DNA from: Saccharina japonica
Lineage: Eukaryota > Sar > Phaeophyceae > Laminariales > Laminariaceae
Length of the DNA stretch: 64,000 bases
Assembly (NCBI GenBank): GCA_008828725.1
Contig: MEHQ01002613.1
Coordinates: forward strand, 281,988-345,987
Reading direction: 5' to 3'
Shown: in pieces, positions 12,501 through 23,523 of the stretch
Layout: each line of letters begins with the position of its first letter
Position numbering within the stretch: the stretch's first letter is position 1
The notes under the pieces: generated by a model
The model's input: the letters and a program-made list of their open reading frames with translations, nothing else
What the model was told of the DNA's origin: nothing
The model's database searches: none
Program-made: the position numbers and the translations under genes

Positions 12501-15500
12501 CCCCCCCGGTCAGATATGCAACCTTCCGCCCATTCGCGCTCTCTTCTCCCCCCTAACCTGATGCCCTTCATCCACCCCTGCGTACATACCCAGGGCTCTG
12601 CGCTGATTCGCATTCGACGGGATACCTTGTACGAGGACTCGGCGATGGAGCTCACGAAACTAGGTGAGCTGCTGGATGGACGCCTGCTGTAAATATGGTT
12701 TGTTTGCTTGTTTGTTGCCGTGTGCTCGCCTCCCTCCCTCCCTCCCTCCCTCCCCCCGCCTCCCCACGGAAGGCGCTGCTGGGGTATACGCACTTGGTAG
12801 AGAGAAAGCTCGCTTGTCTTTCAGTGTTTGTCGTGCTTAGCCCGTTTTTGTCTTTGTCGTATATACAGCAGTGTTTTCTTCGTAGCGAAGATTCGACTCT
12901 CAACTGTCCGATTTCAAGCGAAACTTTCGCGTGTCTACGCAACCAGAGACATGGGGGCCTTCGTCGTGGTCGTTGATGTGCCGTCCCACGGGTTTGGTGG
13001 TGATTTTTCCAAAAAAAAAAAAAAACGTTTTTTTACTTACACCTGTTCGACGTTTTGACCCCTTTAATCCCTTAAGAATTGGCCCCGCGTATTTGGGGAC
13101 AAACTACTTGGAATTAGCGTGAAATAGTTTTTCAGTTCTGAATGGGCTAAGTTGGTACTCGCGTTTTCAGGGGGGAAAGTACTTGACATTAGACTGGGAT
13201 CATTTTCGCTGTGGTAAAAAGTGTTAGGGGTAGGCAACGTTGGTATGCGTCAGAAACAGAAACACGTGTCCTTAATGCTGTACTCGTCCCACATTGTTTT
13301 TTGTTTCCCTCGTTTCTGAGGTTTCGGAGCTTTAGGGCGTCTCTTTCCAGGCAACGGTGGTATTCCTCAGAAACCACAACGCGTGTCATTCTTGTTGTAC
13401 TCATCTCTTGTTTTTATGTTTTTCCCTCCGGTCCAACATTGGTATGTGTCAGAAACAAAGACACGTGTCCTTCTTGCTTGTACTCATCCCGCTTTTTTTT
13501 TTTTTTTTTTTTTCCCTCGTTTTTTTTTCAAGGTTCGGCCCTTAAGGGTCGGATTCAGATAACTTTTACGAACAAGCACGGGGTGGAGGAGGCCGGCATC
13601 GACGGCGGAGGCGTGTTCAAGGAGTACATGGACCTCCTCACGAAGAGAGCTTTCGACCCGCAGTACGCGCTTTTCCTCGCCACGGAAGACCAGGTACACT
13701 TCACTTCACTTCACACATGAGGCATATCATCGATCCCCACAGTGCACGATCTAGGCCTTTCAGGGCAGGTGCATTCCTGATTTGTATGATCTGTGTGATC
13801 TGTATGATCTGTGTGATCTGTGTGATCTGTGTGATCTGTATGATCTGTGTGATCTGTGTGATTTGTGTGATCTGTATGATCTGTATGATCTGTATCTTCT
13901 GTATGATCTGTATGATCTTATGATCTTATGATCTGTGTGATTTGTGTGATCTGTATGATCTGTATCTTCTGTATGATCTGTATGATGTATATGCTATGTA
14001 TGATGTGTATGATCTGTATGATCTGTATGATCTGTATGATCTGTATGATCTGTATGATCTGTTTGATCTGTATGATATGTATGATCTGTATGGTGTGTAT
14101 GATCTGTATGACCTGTATGATCTGTGTGACATGGCTCATGTTGCCGGGTGGGAGCCGTATCGCCTTGCATGATCTAGCACGTGTTTTCTGGGTTGGATCT
14201 GTACTGTGCAGATCTTGCACAGCAGGTCATAGCGGCAGGTTGGGGTCTAGATGATCTGTAGATGATCTATCTGGAGATAGATCTATCCGATGGTGAAACG
14301 CTTAAAATCGCCATGCAGCTGGCAATGGTGGTGTTAAGTTGTGTTGGTTTTGGGAGGGTAGTAGTAGTGGTGTTGGTGGTGGTGTTGGTGTTGTTAGGTG
14401 ATGTTGGTGTTGTTAGGTGATGTTGGTGTCGGTGGTAACGGTGATGTTTGTGGTGGTGTTGCCGCGGTTCTCTGGTTTGGCTGGTGGTGTTTTTTTTTCT
14501 GTTCGGTCTGCATACAGGGCCTACGGTGTTCGTGATGGTGTTGGTTTTGGCGATGATGCTGGGATGGTGTTGGTGTTGTTCCTTGGTGTGGAGTCGGTGC
14601 TGCTATTAATAGTGATGTCTGGCGACGTCCGTTATCTTTGGGGGGTATCCGTTATTGTTGGCGGTGTAAATTGGTGTTGAAGTTGGTTCTTGAGGCTTAT
14701 TTTCGGGGGGTACTCGTTGTTGTTTGGCGGTGTAAATTTTGTGTTGGACTTGGTTGCTTGAGGTAACGTTTTTTTGGTTTGTTAAATTGGTGTTGACGGA
14801 GGGGGGTGGGGATGATGTGGAGGTTGGCGCTGAGAACCTCGACGGTGTATAAAGGGCTCGTACACGAAATGGTGTGTGTCGACTGGGTTGGGTGGCTGCA
14901 CCGTCTTTCCCGTGTCACGCCTTCCCCCATCTGGAGCAGTACTGCCGTCGTATCATTGCCTTTGCCTCGCATCAGACAACATTCGTACACCGCCATATAT
15001 AGTACAGTGCGCGACAGATGTTAAGACTCTCTTATTTTTGGCCAGACTGGAATTCTTATGCAAGACTGGGTGTGTGTGTTCCACACTATTTTCAGTACAA
15101 TGCGGTCGGCTTCTTATTTTTTCCCCCCTCCCAAATCTCAGTCTCAAATTATCAGATTATGAACATCTGTCTGTCGCGTACTGTTGTAGCCACCAACGGC
15201 GTCAGCCTAGCCGCACGGTCAAACGACAAATGTAGACCTATTTATGCCATCCCGCGCAGCACTTTCACTGCATTGTAACTTCATCTTCACCCTCAGCCCC
15301 CCCCCTCCGACGCCCGCCCGCCTCTTGCACCCCCCCCCCCCTCCCCCCTCTCCGCCCACCGGCGCCCCAACAATACGTTTTTTGTTGGTGGCCATTCGGT
15401 GATTTTCCGTCGTCTACCGCGCTGCTGCTACATACACGGTTCGGCATGACACAGTACCTGTTTCCCAACCCCGGCGCTTCAATGGTCGCCGAAGACTACT

Positions 15501-18500
15501 TGTTCCATTTCGAGTTCCTCGGGCGGGTCCTGGCTAAGGCCGTCTTCGAGGACATCCTTGTTGAACCGCAGTTCAGCCCCGTTTTTCTCAACAAGCTCCT
15601 GGGCAGGGTGAGAGAGGCGTGATAGGGAGAGGGGGGGGGGGGGTGTACTTCATATTCATGCATGGCCGTAGTCGTATGACCATAAACCCTTGCGCACCCC
15701 TACAATGCCGGGACGGAGCATGTCGGGTTTTCACCGACCAGGTAGACATTGCTACTGTAGCACCAAGGGCGAAGCGTTACGTGAGGTGTTCGGCGAGGGG
15801 GGGGCGACCGTTTTTGCGAGACCAATCCGTAGCGTGTTGGTGTGTACATGTAGCACTGTAAGCAGATTAGTGGTTGCAGGTGACAAGGCGTAGCAGCTGG
15901 TGGCTGTTGGAGCGCGCGGGGGGAGGGGGGGGTGTACTTCATTGGCATGCATGGCCGTAGTCGTATGACCGTAGACCCTCGCACCCCTACAATGCCGGGA
16001 CGGAGCATGTCGGGTTTTTACCGACCAGGCAGACATTGCTAGGTGTTGTCGACGGTCGCATGCTGACGATGTTGGAAGATGGCCGAAGAGTCGGTGGTGG
16101 TATGGGTGGTAGTGGTGGTGGTGGTGGTGGTGGTGGTGGTGGTGGTAGTGGTGGTGGTGGTGGTGTGATAGTGGTGGTGGTGGTGGTGGTGGTGGTGGTG
16201 ATGGTTGTAGGGTTTGCAGCCGTAGCGGCGGAAGACGGCGAAGACGTCTTCAGTATTGAGTAATTGCACCAAATACGGCATGCAGTTTGGGTTTAGCTTT
16301 GCGCTTGATGTGTTGTGGTGTGCGCTGCGTTTGGTGTACCTGTTGTAGCGGTCATCACCTTATTCTGTTTTTTTTTGTCGTGCTTAACCGGCAGAGACCC
16401 GGGTATACGCTGTTTTTTTTGTCGTGCTTAACCGGCAGAGACCCGGGTATACGCGCATGCCCAAAACGCCCGGGCTCTACCTAACCTCCCCCCGCCCCCC
16501 TCGCCGCCGGGCGCTTGCCACCTCCGTCGTTGCCGCAGCATAACTATATCGACGACCTCTACAGCCTGGACCCTGAGCTCTACCACAACCTGATGCAGCT
16601 CAAGGTAGGAACAGCTTTGCCCGAAATGGCTTCCCTCCCTCCCTCCCTCCCTCCCTCCCTCCTGTGTTACCCCGCTTTTTTTGGAACTCCGCTTGGAAAC
16701 GTCTTTGCCTTCTCCAGCCGTCCTGAGCGGTCGAACCTTCGTTGTGTATTCGCTGGTTTTTGTTACTCCAGCCTCGATTGTCTGGCTTTTTGGACTTTTT
16801 TCTCGCTGTTTTTGTTCGGGCTGTTTCGCGCGGCATGGGTCGGCTTCTTTTGCGACCGGCGGTTATTACAGCTTTGGTAAGGCGGTTCACCTTAAATCAT
16901 ACCGTTGTGGCGCCACACGCGCAGCTGTTAGGTAATTAATTGCTGGTACCCTCGTCTGTTATTTGCGCTTTCGGTGGCTTATGATTGTGGCGACTCTCGC
17001 TGTCATATACACGAAGTATCATTGTTTCGAATCATGTACCAGGTATCCTGTGCGGGGGCATGCTGTCCGTGAATGTTTTGTTGGTGTGTATTGATTTTGT
17101 GTGAAAACAGGTCGACCATCCTCAACTTTGCGAGCTTCTGAGTGGTGCGACATTTGTATATACGCGTACGTGCTCCGCAACACCAGCCGTTACGAAGGGC
17201 ACTTAAACGTATCAGGCACAGTACTTCCGGTAGGTCGGTTTTCTCCTTCAAAATGTTTTTGGCGTTTTTTGTTGTTTGTTTTTGGTTTGCCTTTTTTGTT
17301 GGCGTCCTTGACCGCCGGCAGGTCGGTTTTCTCCTTCAATTTTTTTTTGGCGTTTTTTTTTTGCGTCTTTAACCGCTGGTGTTCTTATTCGGCGCGGCAG
17401 GCGATCGTTCAGAAGGGGGGCGACGTGACGGACTTGTGCCTTACCTTCAGTGCCAGCTCCTCCGCTTTCGGAACGACCAAGGTGAGAGGGCCCTCGCCCG
17501 CCGTTGCTTTGGTTGACAGGAAGTTTGAGGAAAATACGTACCTTGGCGAGGTTGACGAATCGGGGAAAAAAACGAAGTGTGGAACCATCGAAACATGAAA
17601 CCCTCGAAAAAACAAGCTTGATGAATTGGGAAACATTCGCGTGTAGCGAAGTGGGGCCGGGCGGCGGCGCCCGGGGGGGGGGGGGGGGGGGTGGGTCTTG
17701 TGTGTTTTTTGCGACGGCGGCGGAGAGTGTCTTTGGTTTTTGAAGTCAAGAGGTATATGGGAACAAGCTTTTGTGCTGATATTATAACTGACAGGCGGAG
17801 CGTGTTTCAATACCCGGCTGGCCGCGGAACAATAACCGAATCAGGTGCGTTTTTATGTACTGTCTCCAGTCACATGGGTCTGCGTGTAACTTAGCTCCGC
17901 GGTATAAACAGCCAGCTGCAAGGGGGTGACCGAGCGCAACGTCAAGCAGGGAACGAGCGCTTCGCTTTTTAAGTCTGATCGTCACGATCTTCATCGATCC
18001 TACTGTATACATCGCATGCGATTTTCCCATCCATGTGTTGGTTGAGGCAATGTGTACGAATATAGACTAAACAGGATGTGGACGTTGTGCGAGAATCGCT
18101 GTCAGAGGCACGCCGCACGTGATCAAAAGAGTACATGGACCGCTTAAGATTGATGTATGTGAGTGCACTGACTGGTGTACTGCCGCCATCTGTATAATAT
18201 TAATAGGTGTGGGACCTTATCCCTGGCGGGCGAGACGTGGTGGTGACCAACACTTCCGTCATCAGCTACATACACCTCATGGCGCACTTCAAGCTCAACG
18301 TGCAGACCGCTCGGCCTTGCAAGGCGTTCCTCCAGGGGTTCAGGTAATTTTTGTTTTTTCATGTCCCCCTGTGCTTCGTGAGAGTCTCGTTTTGTGGCTG
18401 TTTCCTGCTTGCTTGCGCGGCTCCGCGCGGCTCCGCACGGAGGCTTCCGGAAAACCCGACACGACAACTTTTTCAAGTTGTACGAATCGTGAAGCGCCAG

Positions 18501-20492
18501 CGAAGAATCTTGCTGCGGTTGTGATGAAGGAATTTCCCGAAAATTGTCACGCGCTTGCGTTAATTGCTAGCGAGCGAGTTGCGACCCTATCATACGCCAG
18601 GTGGCGTGTTCGCCCCCCCCCGTCCTTCGCCCCTTGATGTGTTGTTCGCGCGTTTTTTTGTGGAAACAGGGACCTGATCCCGGTGGAGTGGATCCGCCTG
18701 TTCAACCCGCAGGAGCTGCAGAGGCTCATCGGGGGCGAGGGCGGGCGCGCGATCGACGTGGACGACCTGAAGCGGAACACGCTGTACGCGGGGGGGTACC
18801 ACGAGTCTCAGCCCGTCATGAAGGTGCCGTCACTTCGTGCCGTGTAATTCTCGTGTTTCTTGTACCCTGTTTCCTCGTGCGTATACGACGTACACGTAAA
18901 TTGTTTTTTTTTTGTTTGACTTCTGGCGTGCGCGTGAACACTGTTCCTCTTGTAGACATTCCTCCTGTGCGTGTGAACGTAAGCGAGTGACTGCTGTGTG
19001 TGCTTCATTTTTTCCGTTCGTCCAGCGTTGTTGCATACTTCAAGTATATAAATACATACTTGAGTATATATATGCTCGTGTATATATTCGGTTTCGAGCG
19101 ACGGAGGCAGGGGCCTAACCACCGCTATATACGCACGCAAAAACTGTGGATTTAACCAATCGCGCTTATCTTTGCTTGCAGCATCGAGTCTTGTCACTGG
19201 TGTGTGCCGCGTATCCAGGGAATCTAGTCCTTGTGAGAGATGTAATGGCCTTAAAAGGCTCGGGAAAAATATGAAACTGTGCCACACGGTGGTCCGATTC
19301 CGCGTCAGACCCCCCATGTTGATTTAGCCAGTCTTAAGTCGGCTGTTTAAGTCGGCTGTTTGGGGCGATTGGTGTCCTCCTTTCGCGAGGCAGAACACGC
19401 CACACGGAACAAGAATCGACTGCATTTGTTTTAACAGGGATAAAACCCCTCAACAGCAGTGTTACGTAGTATCTGAGAGTCTTGTCGCAAGCGTCCACCC
19501 ACGTTTTGTTTTCTTTCTTGTTTTACACAACAGCCGGATGTGAGCCCAAAACGCGTGAGGGAGGGTTTCCTGGAGACAGCACCACTACTGTAGTCCCAAT
19601 TTTTGCAGCTGGGTCATAACATCGATATGTCGATCCCGCTTCCCGATGTCTGTACTTTTCGCACCAGTGGTTTTGGGAAGCGATCCAGTCGTTCACCCCG
19701 CTGGAGCAGGGCCAATTTCTCAAGTTCGTGACGTCGTGCTCGAGACCACCTTTGCTAGGTTTCGAGAGGCTTAACCCGCCCATCTGCGTGCAACGAGTGC
19801 CGGAGGGCGAGGAGGGACGGCTGCCCTCAAGCGCGACCTGCATGAACCTTCTCAAGGTTGGAACTGGGGCAGTTGGGCCTGAAGGGGAGGAGTATATATG
19901 TCGTAGGGCGTTGAGTATGCCTCACGGCGGTCGGTCGGTGATATGACGTGATGGAGTGATCGTGCGTGATTTATAGCATGACGGTATGTACCTTGTTTTT
20001 TTCATCACCATAGTCGATCATTTTATTTCTCGCGTTCGCCGTTGATGAAGCCCTTTTCATGTCTGTTTTCTTGTGAGCGCGAAAGACGGACCGCTTGAGG
20101 CAAAGAGAGGAGGGGGGAAGTGGTCGGGGTGTGGGGGTACGCTAGCCGGACGTCGTGGCCGATTTTCGTTTCGTTGTATTGGCACCCCTCTCCTTAGCCT
20201 GTTGGAAATGTCCCCGCCGCAGCTACCTGCGCAGCGATGTGCCTGGGCACATGGCACATGTACCCAGAAGCAAGCCACGACAAAACGTCTACCGAGAGCT
20301 TCCGGTAGGTGCACTGGACTAAGAACGACGAACCCCCCCTCCCTCCTCTCTGTCTGTTATCTTTGCTCCATGTGCGTTGTTTGGAAAACCTTCTTTTTTT
20401 GCCGTCAGCTACCCCAATACGCTGACCAGCAGACTCTGAGGGAGAAGCTGCTGTACGCCATCAGCGCCAACGCGGGTTTCGAGCTGACGTAA
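469..20492 (+). CDS. HECT E3 ubiquitin ligase, UBE3B/UBE3C (UPL6/7) class, 5'-partial, 19 exons
   Basis: This gene encodes an E3 that takes ubiquitin from an E2 onto a HECT cysteine and passes it to substrate lysines. Exons read from the sequence: 469-577, 1099-1632, 2870-3886, 4932-5099, 5525-6735, 7599-7706, 9232-9390, 9769-9842, 10478-10514, 11414-11503, 12594-12663, 13533-13693, 15455-15607, 16539-16604, 17401-17481, 18207-18343, 18670-18823, 19668-19856 and 20409-20492. All junctions are GT-AG and reading phases agree across every join except 9842/10478. The sum is about 1,530 codons. Conserved family blocks run in order from exon 6 to the stop. The start codon is not identified: the first exon enters in phase 2, so at least one exon lies upstream, possibly outside the window. 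Exons 2-5 carry long Gly/Ala/Ser tracts that are unusual for the family. Confidence is high for the HECT half and moderate for the N-terminal exons. Confidence 0.94.
1868..2085 (-). repeat. Dispersed ~200-bp repeat bounded by a C/G run (family R1), intron copy
   Basis: This copy lies in the HECT intron between 1632 and 2870. The element reads, on its own strand, from a poly-G run through GTGTACTTCAT, a block ATGGCCGTAGTCGTATGACC, ACAATGCCGGGACGGAGCA, a block ending ACCGACCAGGCAGACATTGC, and an end with GATGCAGCTC near the AAGAACCGCTTGT tail. Other copies, full or partial, are at 7330-7535, 10690-10775, 11547-11840 (two), 12387-12507, 15635-15800, 15925-16040, 30168-30350, 31780-31822, 32115-32195 and 33070-33275 (two). 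No protein is encoded; it looks like a non-autonomous element. Confidence 0.8.
4160..4254. mobile_element. Stowaway/mariner-like MITE, copy 1
   Basis: Terminal inverted repeats run from about ACCACTCTGGCTCGAAATAT, followed by AAGCACATTTT, to the reverse complement ending in AAGGAAAGAGTGG, around an AT-rich core with no coding capacity. The ends resemble the C-A-C-T-C-T-G-T-C-C-C start of Stowaway-type elements, which insert at TA. Related copies are at 53412-53500 and 61079-61240. Confidence 0.55.
4436..4823 (+). repeat. Direct tandem duplication (~190 bp unit, A-rich) in a HECT intron
   Basis: The stretch from AACGAAAACGAACGCAACGA through the (AAC)n tract is repeated almost perfectly about 190 bases downstream (4441 against 4630). 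The sense strand is almost free of T. It lies in the intron between 3886 and 4932. The two copies look nearly identical, so the duplication is recent. Confidence 0.85.
7330..7535 (-). repeat. Family R1 dispersed repeat, near full length
   Basis: This copy has the same order of blocks and the same orientation as the copy at 1868-2085. It sits in the HECT intron just before the exon at 7599. The C run at the terminal end is degraded here. Confidence 0.75.
8520..9230. repeat. AT-rich degenerate ATCATA/GTATCA simple repeat
   Basis: Long stretches are built from ATCATATCATA, GTATCATAC and close variants, broken by ordinary sequence at about 8820-9060. The tract ends at the acceptor of exon 9232-9390. 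No coding or RNA gene is seen. Confidence 0.7.
11547..11840 (+). repeat. Two family R1 repeats in tandem
   Basis: A truncated copy (about 11547-11633) is followed head-to-tail by a near-full copy (about 11634-11840) in the HECT intron after 11503. Each starts after a G-rich run with GTGTACTCATAT. Tandem R1 copies also occur at 33070-33275. Confidence 0.75.
13236..13515 (+). repeat. Three diverged ~100-bp tandem repeats directly before a HECT exon
   Basis: Three units share a CAACGTTGGTATGCGTCAGA-like start, a CACGTGTCCTT block and a T-rich end with TCCCTCG. The T-rich end of the last unit serves as the polypyrimidine tract of the acceptor at 13531-13532. The unit may have grown by copying an intron 3' end. 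Confidence 0.7.
13780..14130 (+). repeat. 9-bp minisatellite (ATGATCTGT variants)
   Basis: About 350 bases consist of TGATCTGTA/TGATCTGTG units. Both strands stay open in several frames (Ile-Cys-Met repeats on the + strand), which is an artefact of the 9-base period. It lies in the HECT intron after 13693. A looser (GTTGGTGTTGGTG) tract follows at 14330-14460. Confidence 0.9.
15635..16040 (+). repeat. Two family R1 repeats separated by ~120 bp
   Basis: Copies at about 15635-15800 and 15925-16040 each start with a G run and GTGTACTTCAT, then GCATGGCCGTAGTCGTATGA. They lie in the HECT intron between exons 15455-15607 and 16539-16604. Confidence 0.75.
16100..16205 (+). repeat. (GGT)n microsatellite
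   Basis: A near-pure GGT/GGTGGTA triplet run lies in the HECT intron between exons 15455-15607 and 16539-16604. Apparent poly-Gly or poly-His frames here are not genes. Confidence 0.9.
16366..16455 (+). repeat. Two 45-bp tandem units before a HECT exon
   Basis: A T-run followed by GTCGTGCTTAACCGGCAGAG and ACCCGGGTATACGC occurs twice, head to tail. A related arrangement, two units with GGTCGGTTTTCTCCTTCAA then a T-run, lies at about 17230-17370 in the next intron. Both sit shortly upstream of exon acceptors. Confidence 0.75.
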
Positions 20493-23085
20493 GGAGGCGA
20501 CGTACACAGGGGGTTCATGTTGCCACGGTCTTCTCCGCGGTGCTTGCAGTCTTGCAGCTACGTTGGACGGGTATGTCTGTCGCACTGCGATGGGCGGGAA
20601 GGACACCGCTGCTGTCATGCCGCTTCGTCCTCCTCCTCCTCCTCCTCCAGTTCAGGCCACGGTAAAGGAAAGCGCGCGTCCTCTCGGAGAGCTAGCTTGC
20701 GGCAGGGTTATCGTGACAAAAAACAAATGGCCGCTGTAAAGCGGAACGGGGAGCGAGACGCTGACCCTCGACACGGTGAACAAACCGAGCAGCTGTACGC
20801 AAGTGCCGATGTAATTATGTTTTGCCTTGAAAGTAGGTTCCTTCGCGCACTCACCGCCCCTATACCTATTACGTCGCACGTTGAGTTTTACGTGGAGCAG
20901 AGAGCGCTCCGCACGTGAGCCGGGCGGGCGACCACATGCCTCAGGCGCTAGGCGGGGGGGGGTCAGGGATAGTCCGAACCGTACAAAAGGAGGTCGACGA
21001 GTCGGAAAGATAGCACGTGTCTCTTACCGCGACGCGTTGCTACAGTGAGACGGCCTGTGGAAGAAGAAAATGGGCGATTCTGTGTAGTGTGTAGTGCCAC
21101 ACGCATGGCCATTGGAAGGGGGCAAAGGGGGGGCGGAAACAAGGGTCTGTATTCATTACTGGAACGGTGCTGATATGCCCCTTACCTGTGTTGGGAGGAG
21201 GGGGGGGGTTCGGAGACACGCGCCTACTAGTAATGGTAGAAGGGTGTTTGTATATCTCGTACCTGTTGTCTCGAGGTTAATGTCGAGCGGCCATGCTGAC
21301 ACGAGCGCTTACTAATAGGTCGCAAGCAGCTGAGAGGGTCCAGAGAGAGTGGGATGGGCGCGGGAGAGACGGGTTATCCCTCCGCTTGAATCGGGTGAGG
21401 GTACGGGTGGGTGGGGGGTGCGTTGTCGAAAACCCGTGATACTTGAAGGGTCTTTGCCGGATTGTGGTGACAGCAAGATGTCGAATATGATTTTTGGGGC
21501 CTTAGAGTGGACGCTTTGTCGTCAAGTGTTTTTTTGTGCACACTGACGCGTGTTGTTGCTGGTGTGGTACCAGTGTATATACACTTTGCTTGTGCTGTAC
21601 AGGATGGTCTGCCGCGAACTAACGTTTTTTTTTTGTGTTCTTTCAAACTTTTTGAGCTCTTTTGTCTTTCTCCCCATCCCATCCCATTTACTTTCTTCGC
21701 CCTTTTTTCTCTCTCCTTTCTAGTCGTAACTCAGATCCGGGGTCACAAAGTAGGCCTCCCCCCTCCTCTTCCACTACGGTTCGTGATTTACATTTTTATC
21801 GCGAGAAGACTTCAGCCCTTTCTTCCCTCGTCGACTCGTATCTAATTGCGCCTACCCACGCTACTAGGCGCTCTCAGGAGTTGATTCCGTTTTATATTTA
21901 GTTTTGCAGATAAACTCAAAAGTCCGACCTACGTGAGATTCGAACGCCGGAATCCAATCATTTAGGCCGTTTCCTATGCGGTTCGATTTCGAGCTTCAGG
22001 TTTGTATGTTTTGATCTCAAAAGCGAAAGCATCTGCTTTAGTAACATTCGAGGGTGCCACTAGACCATCGGGGCGTATGCTCATTGTTGACTTTTCTTCG
22101 CGACCCAATTCACGTTTGTTTTTGCTGCGGCCTAGTGTGCGCGGGGGGTGACTCAACAGTAGTTATTGTTACAGCAGCAGCAGCACGATGGTGTCCGCTT
22201 CGGTACTGCGTTGCGATTAGTGTGCAAGTCGAGATACGCATTCTAACGACTATTGGTACATCTTCGACAGGAAGGAGAAGCAACCCTCAGTTGTTAAGCA
22301 CCGCACCGGGTGGAGGCAGACTTGCTGGCTCGCCAATACATCCCGTTGAACCATACACACCAGTTTGAGGGGATAAGTTCAAATTGTATTTATTGGCCGC
22401 GTGAGTCGTGAGACATGGATTAAAAACCAGGAGTAAAATCGAGAGCCAACCAATTGGAGCCAGCAATGGTACAGACAAACGTGGTTCCAATATAGGTCTG
22501 GGCCCAAAATTACCTACGAGGCGCAGCTTTTAATAGATTAATAGGACCACTGTCTTTCAACAGACCTGAAACCCACAGCCTCGAAAGTTTGAGGAGATAA
22601 TACTGAGAACGTTTGACGGAGAAGACGCCGACCTCATTTCGAACCACACTAAGTCGACAACCACCGATTTACGCCTCCCCGGTCTTTAAGAAAGACGTTG
22701 CCGCATGCCCTCCGCGGTGTGCTTCAGGTGCAGTAAGTTTGGGCGAGACAACGGACAAGGGGGGGGTGTGGTACCTGACCCCACCCCAGTGGCCAGCAGA
22801 AGAGTACGAGGGGACAAGGAAGTGTATGGGCAGGGCCAGTGGTTAGGGCTGGAGGCCTCAAGGAATCCGATACGTTAAATGATCGGTAAAGGTGCAGAAG
22901 AATACAACAGCAAACATCTTGTTAATAGTCGATTAGCCATTGCGATGCCTAACGTACGGGATACGAAAAGCAAAACATACGCCAACCAGACATATTGCAT
23001 TAACTAAAAAAAAACAAGAAGAGAAATTCAAGCAAGCCAGAAATAAGAAACACCTTGCCATACTGCTGTCTGTCATCTCTTAACA
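20493..23085. other. Gene-poor gap after the HECT stop
   Basis: This is the 3' flank of the HECT gene, and any 3' UTR must begin here. I see no convincing exon. A (TCC)n run lies at 20628-20650. A repeat with CGTAACTCAGATCCGGGGTC at about 21720-21850 recurs inverted at 52495-52720 and in part at 61895-61960. Bases 21935-22076 contain tRNA-like box sequences but no tRNA fold. Confidence 0.6.
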
Positions 23086-23523
23086 GCCGATTTTCCTAAT
23101 TGAGAATTGCCTTTCCGATGAGAATGAAAATCGAATATATTGGTTTTTGAGTTGTAAGAGATGTGTTTCCTTTGCGGTCATGTTTTTCACTGTAACCTAT
23201 TGTCAGTTGTGACACCCGTCGATAACAAAAACAAAAAAACGAAATCGGCATCGGCAGTCTCACGATATCGAGGATCCCAGAAAATCTGTATTTATGGGCG
23301 AGGGACCTCGCTCATAAATGCAAATTCCCCTACATCCTTGATTGTTCGAGCCTGTCAAGGCCGATTTTGAAAAAAATATCGTGGGTCGATACCTACCATC
23401 GCGGAACATATTTTTTAGGTCAGATTTTGATCGTGAGCGAAATACAACTCTTAAACAATCACAAAGTACTAAAATCGATTTTCATTCTCATCGGAAAGGC
23501 AATTCTCAATTAGGAAAATCGGC
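23086..23523. mobile_element. 438-bp non-autonomous element with 49-bp terminal inverted repeats
   Basis: The left end (23086-23134, starting GCCGATTTTCCTAATTGAGA) is matched base for base by the reverse complement at 23475-23523. The interior is AT-rich without coding capacity and contains its own short inverted repeat, ATTTATGGGCGAGG and CCTCGCTCATAAAT, at about 23290-23320. No clear target-site duplication is visible. It lies between the two convergent ubiquitin genes. Confidence 0.85.

Larger units (their letters stand above)
7599..12663 (+). other. Conserved pre-HECT core of the UBE3B/UBE3C-type ligase
   Basis: Six exons encode blocks diagnostic of this class. Exon 7599-7706 has LLALDDEEFYEKQRPLTLEE followed by a phase-2 donor. 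Exon 9232-9390 ends LFNQLYERNTR, and exon 9769-9842 starts RSFLDAEEWYW, matching the family block in which an Arg-rich turn precedes a Trp-containing loop. Exon 10478-10514 reads NLAAVLTNIPQ and joins in phase 0 to VIPFFQRVAIFRQMI in exon 11414-11503, the family's 'IP-VIPF-RV-lF' block. Exon 12594-12663 gives IRIRRDTLYEDSAMELTKL, the 'IRR-yEDa---L' block just before the HECT fold. Confidence 0.9.
13533..20492 (+). other. Complete HECT catalytic domain
   Basis: Eight exons encode the HECT domain in order. The N lobe has GRIQITFTNKHGVEEAGIDG then GGVFKEYMDLL (13533-13693), FEFLGRVLAKAVFEDILVE (15455-15607), YSLDPELYHNL (16539-16604), GGDVTDLCLTFSAS (17401-17481), and LIPGGRDVVVTN with YIHLMAHFKLN (18207-18343). 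The linker and C lobe follow with WIRLFNPQELQRLIGG and IDVDDLKRNTLYAGGYHE (18670-18823), then FLKFVTSCSRPPLLGFERL and LPSSATCMNLLK (19668-19856). The catalytic Cys codon is 19839-19841, in the T-C-M-N context. The last exon ends AISANAGFELT before TAA at 20490-20492, the usual length and ending. No key residue is missing, so the ligase should be active. Confidence 0.96.

Noticed and set aside
13780-14130. CRISPR-like array
   Set aside because: The units are contiguous 9-mers without spacers, in a eukaryotic intron.
13717-14254. Open frames of Ile-Cys-Met or Tyr-Arg-Ser repeats
   Set aside because: They are products of the 9-bp minisatellite, open in several frames on both strands.
16036-16281. 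Poly-Gly and poly-His/Thr frames
   Set aside because: They come from a GGT microsatellite inside a HECT intron.
21935-22076. tRNA-like boxes on the - strand (GGTCTAGTGG and GTTCGAATCTC)
   Set aside because: The boxes lie about 120 bases apart and the T-stem (CGGCG against CTCAC) and acceptor stem do not pair, so no tRNA fold forms.
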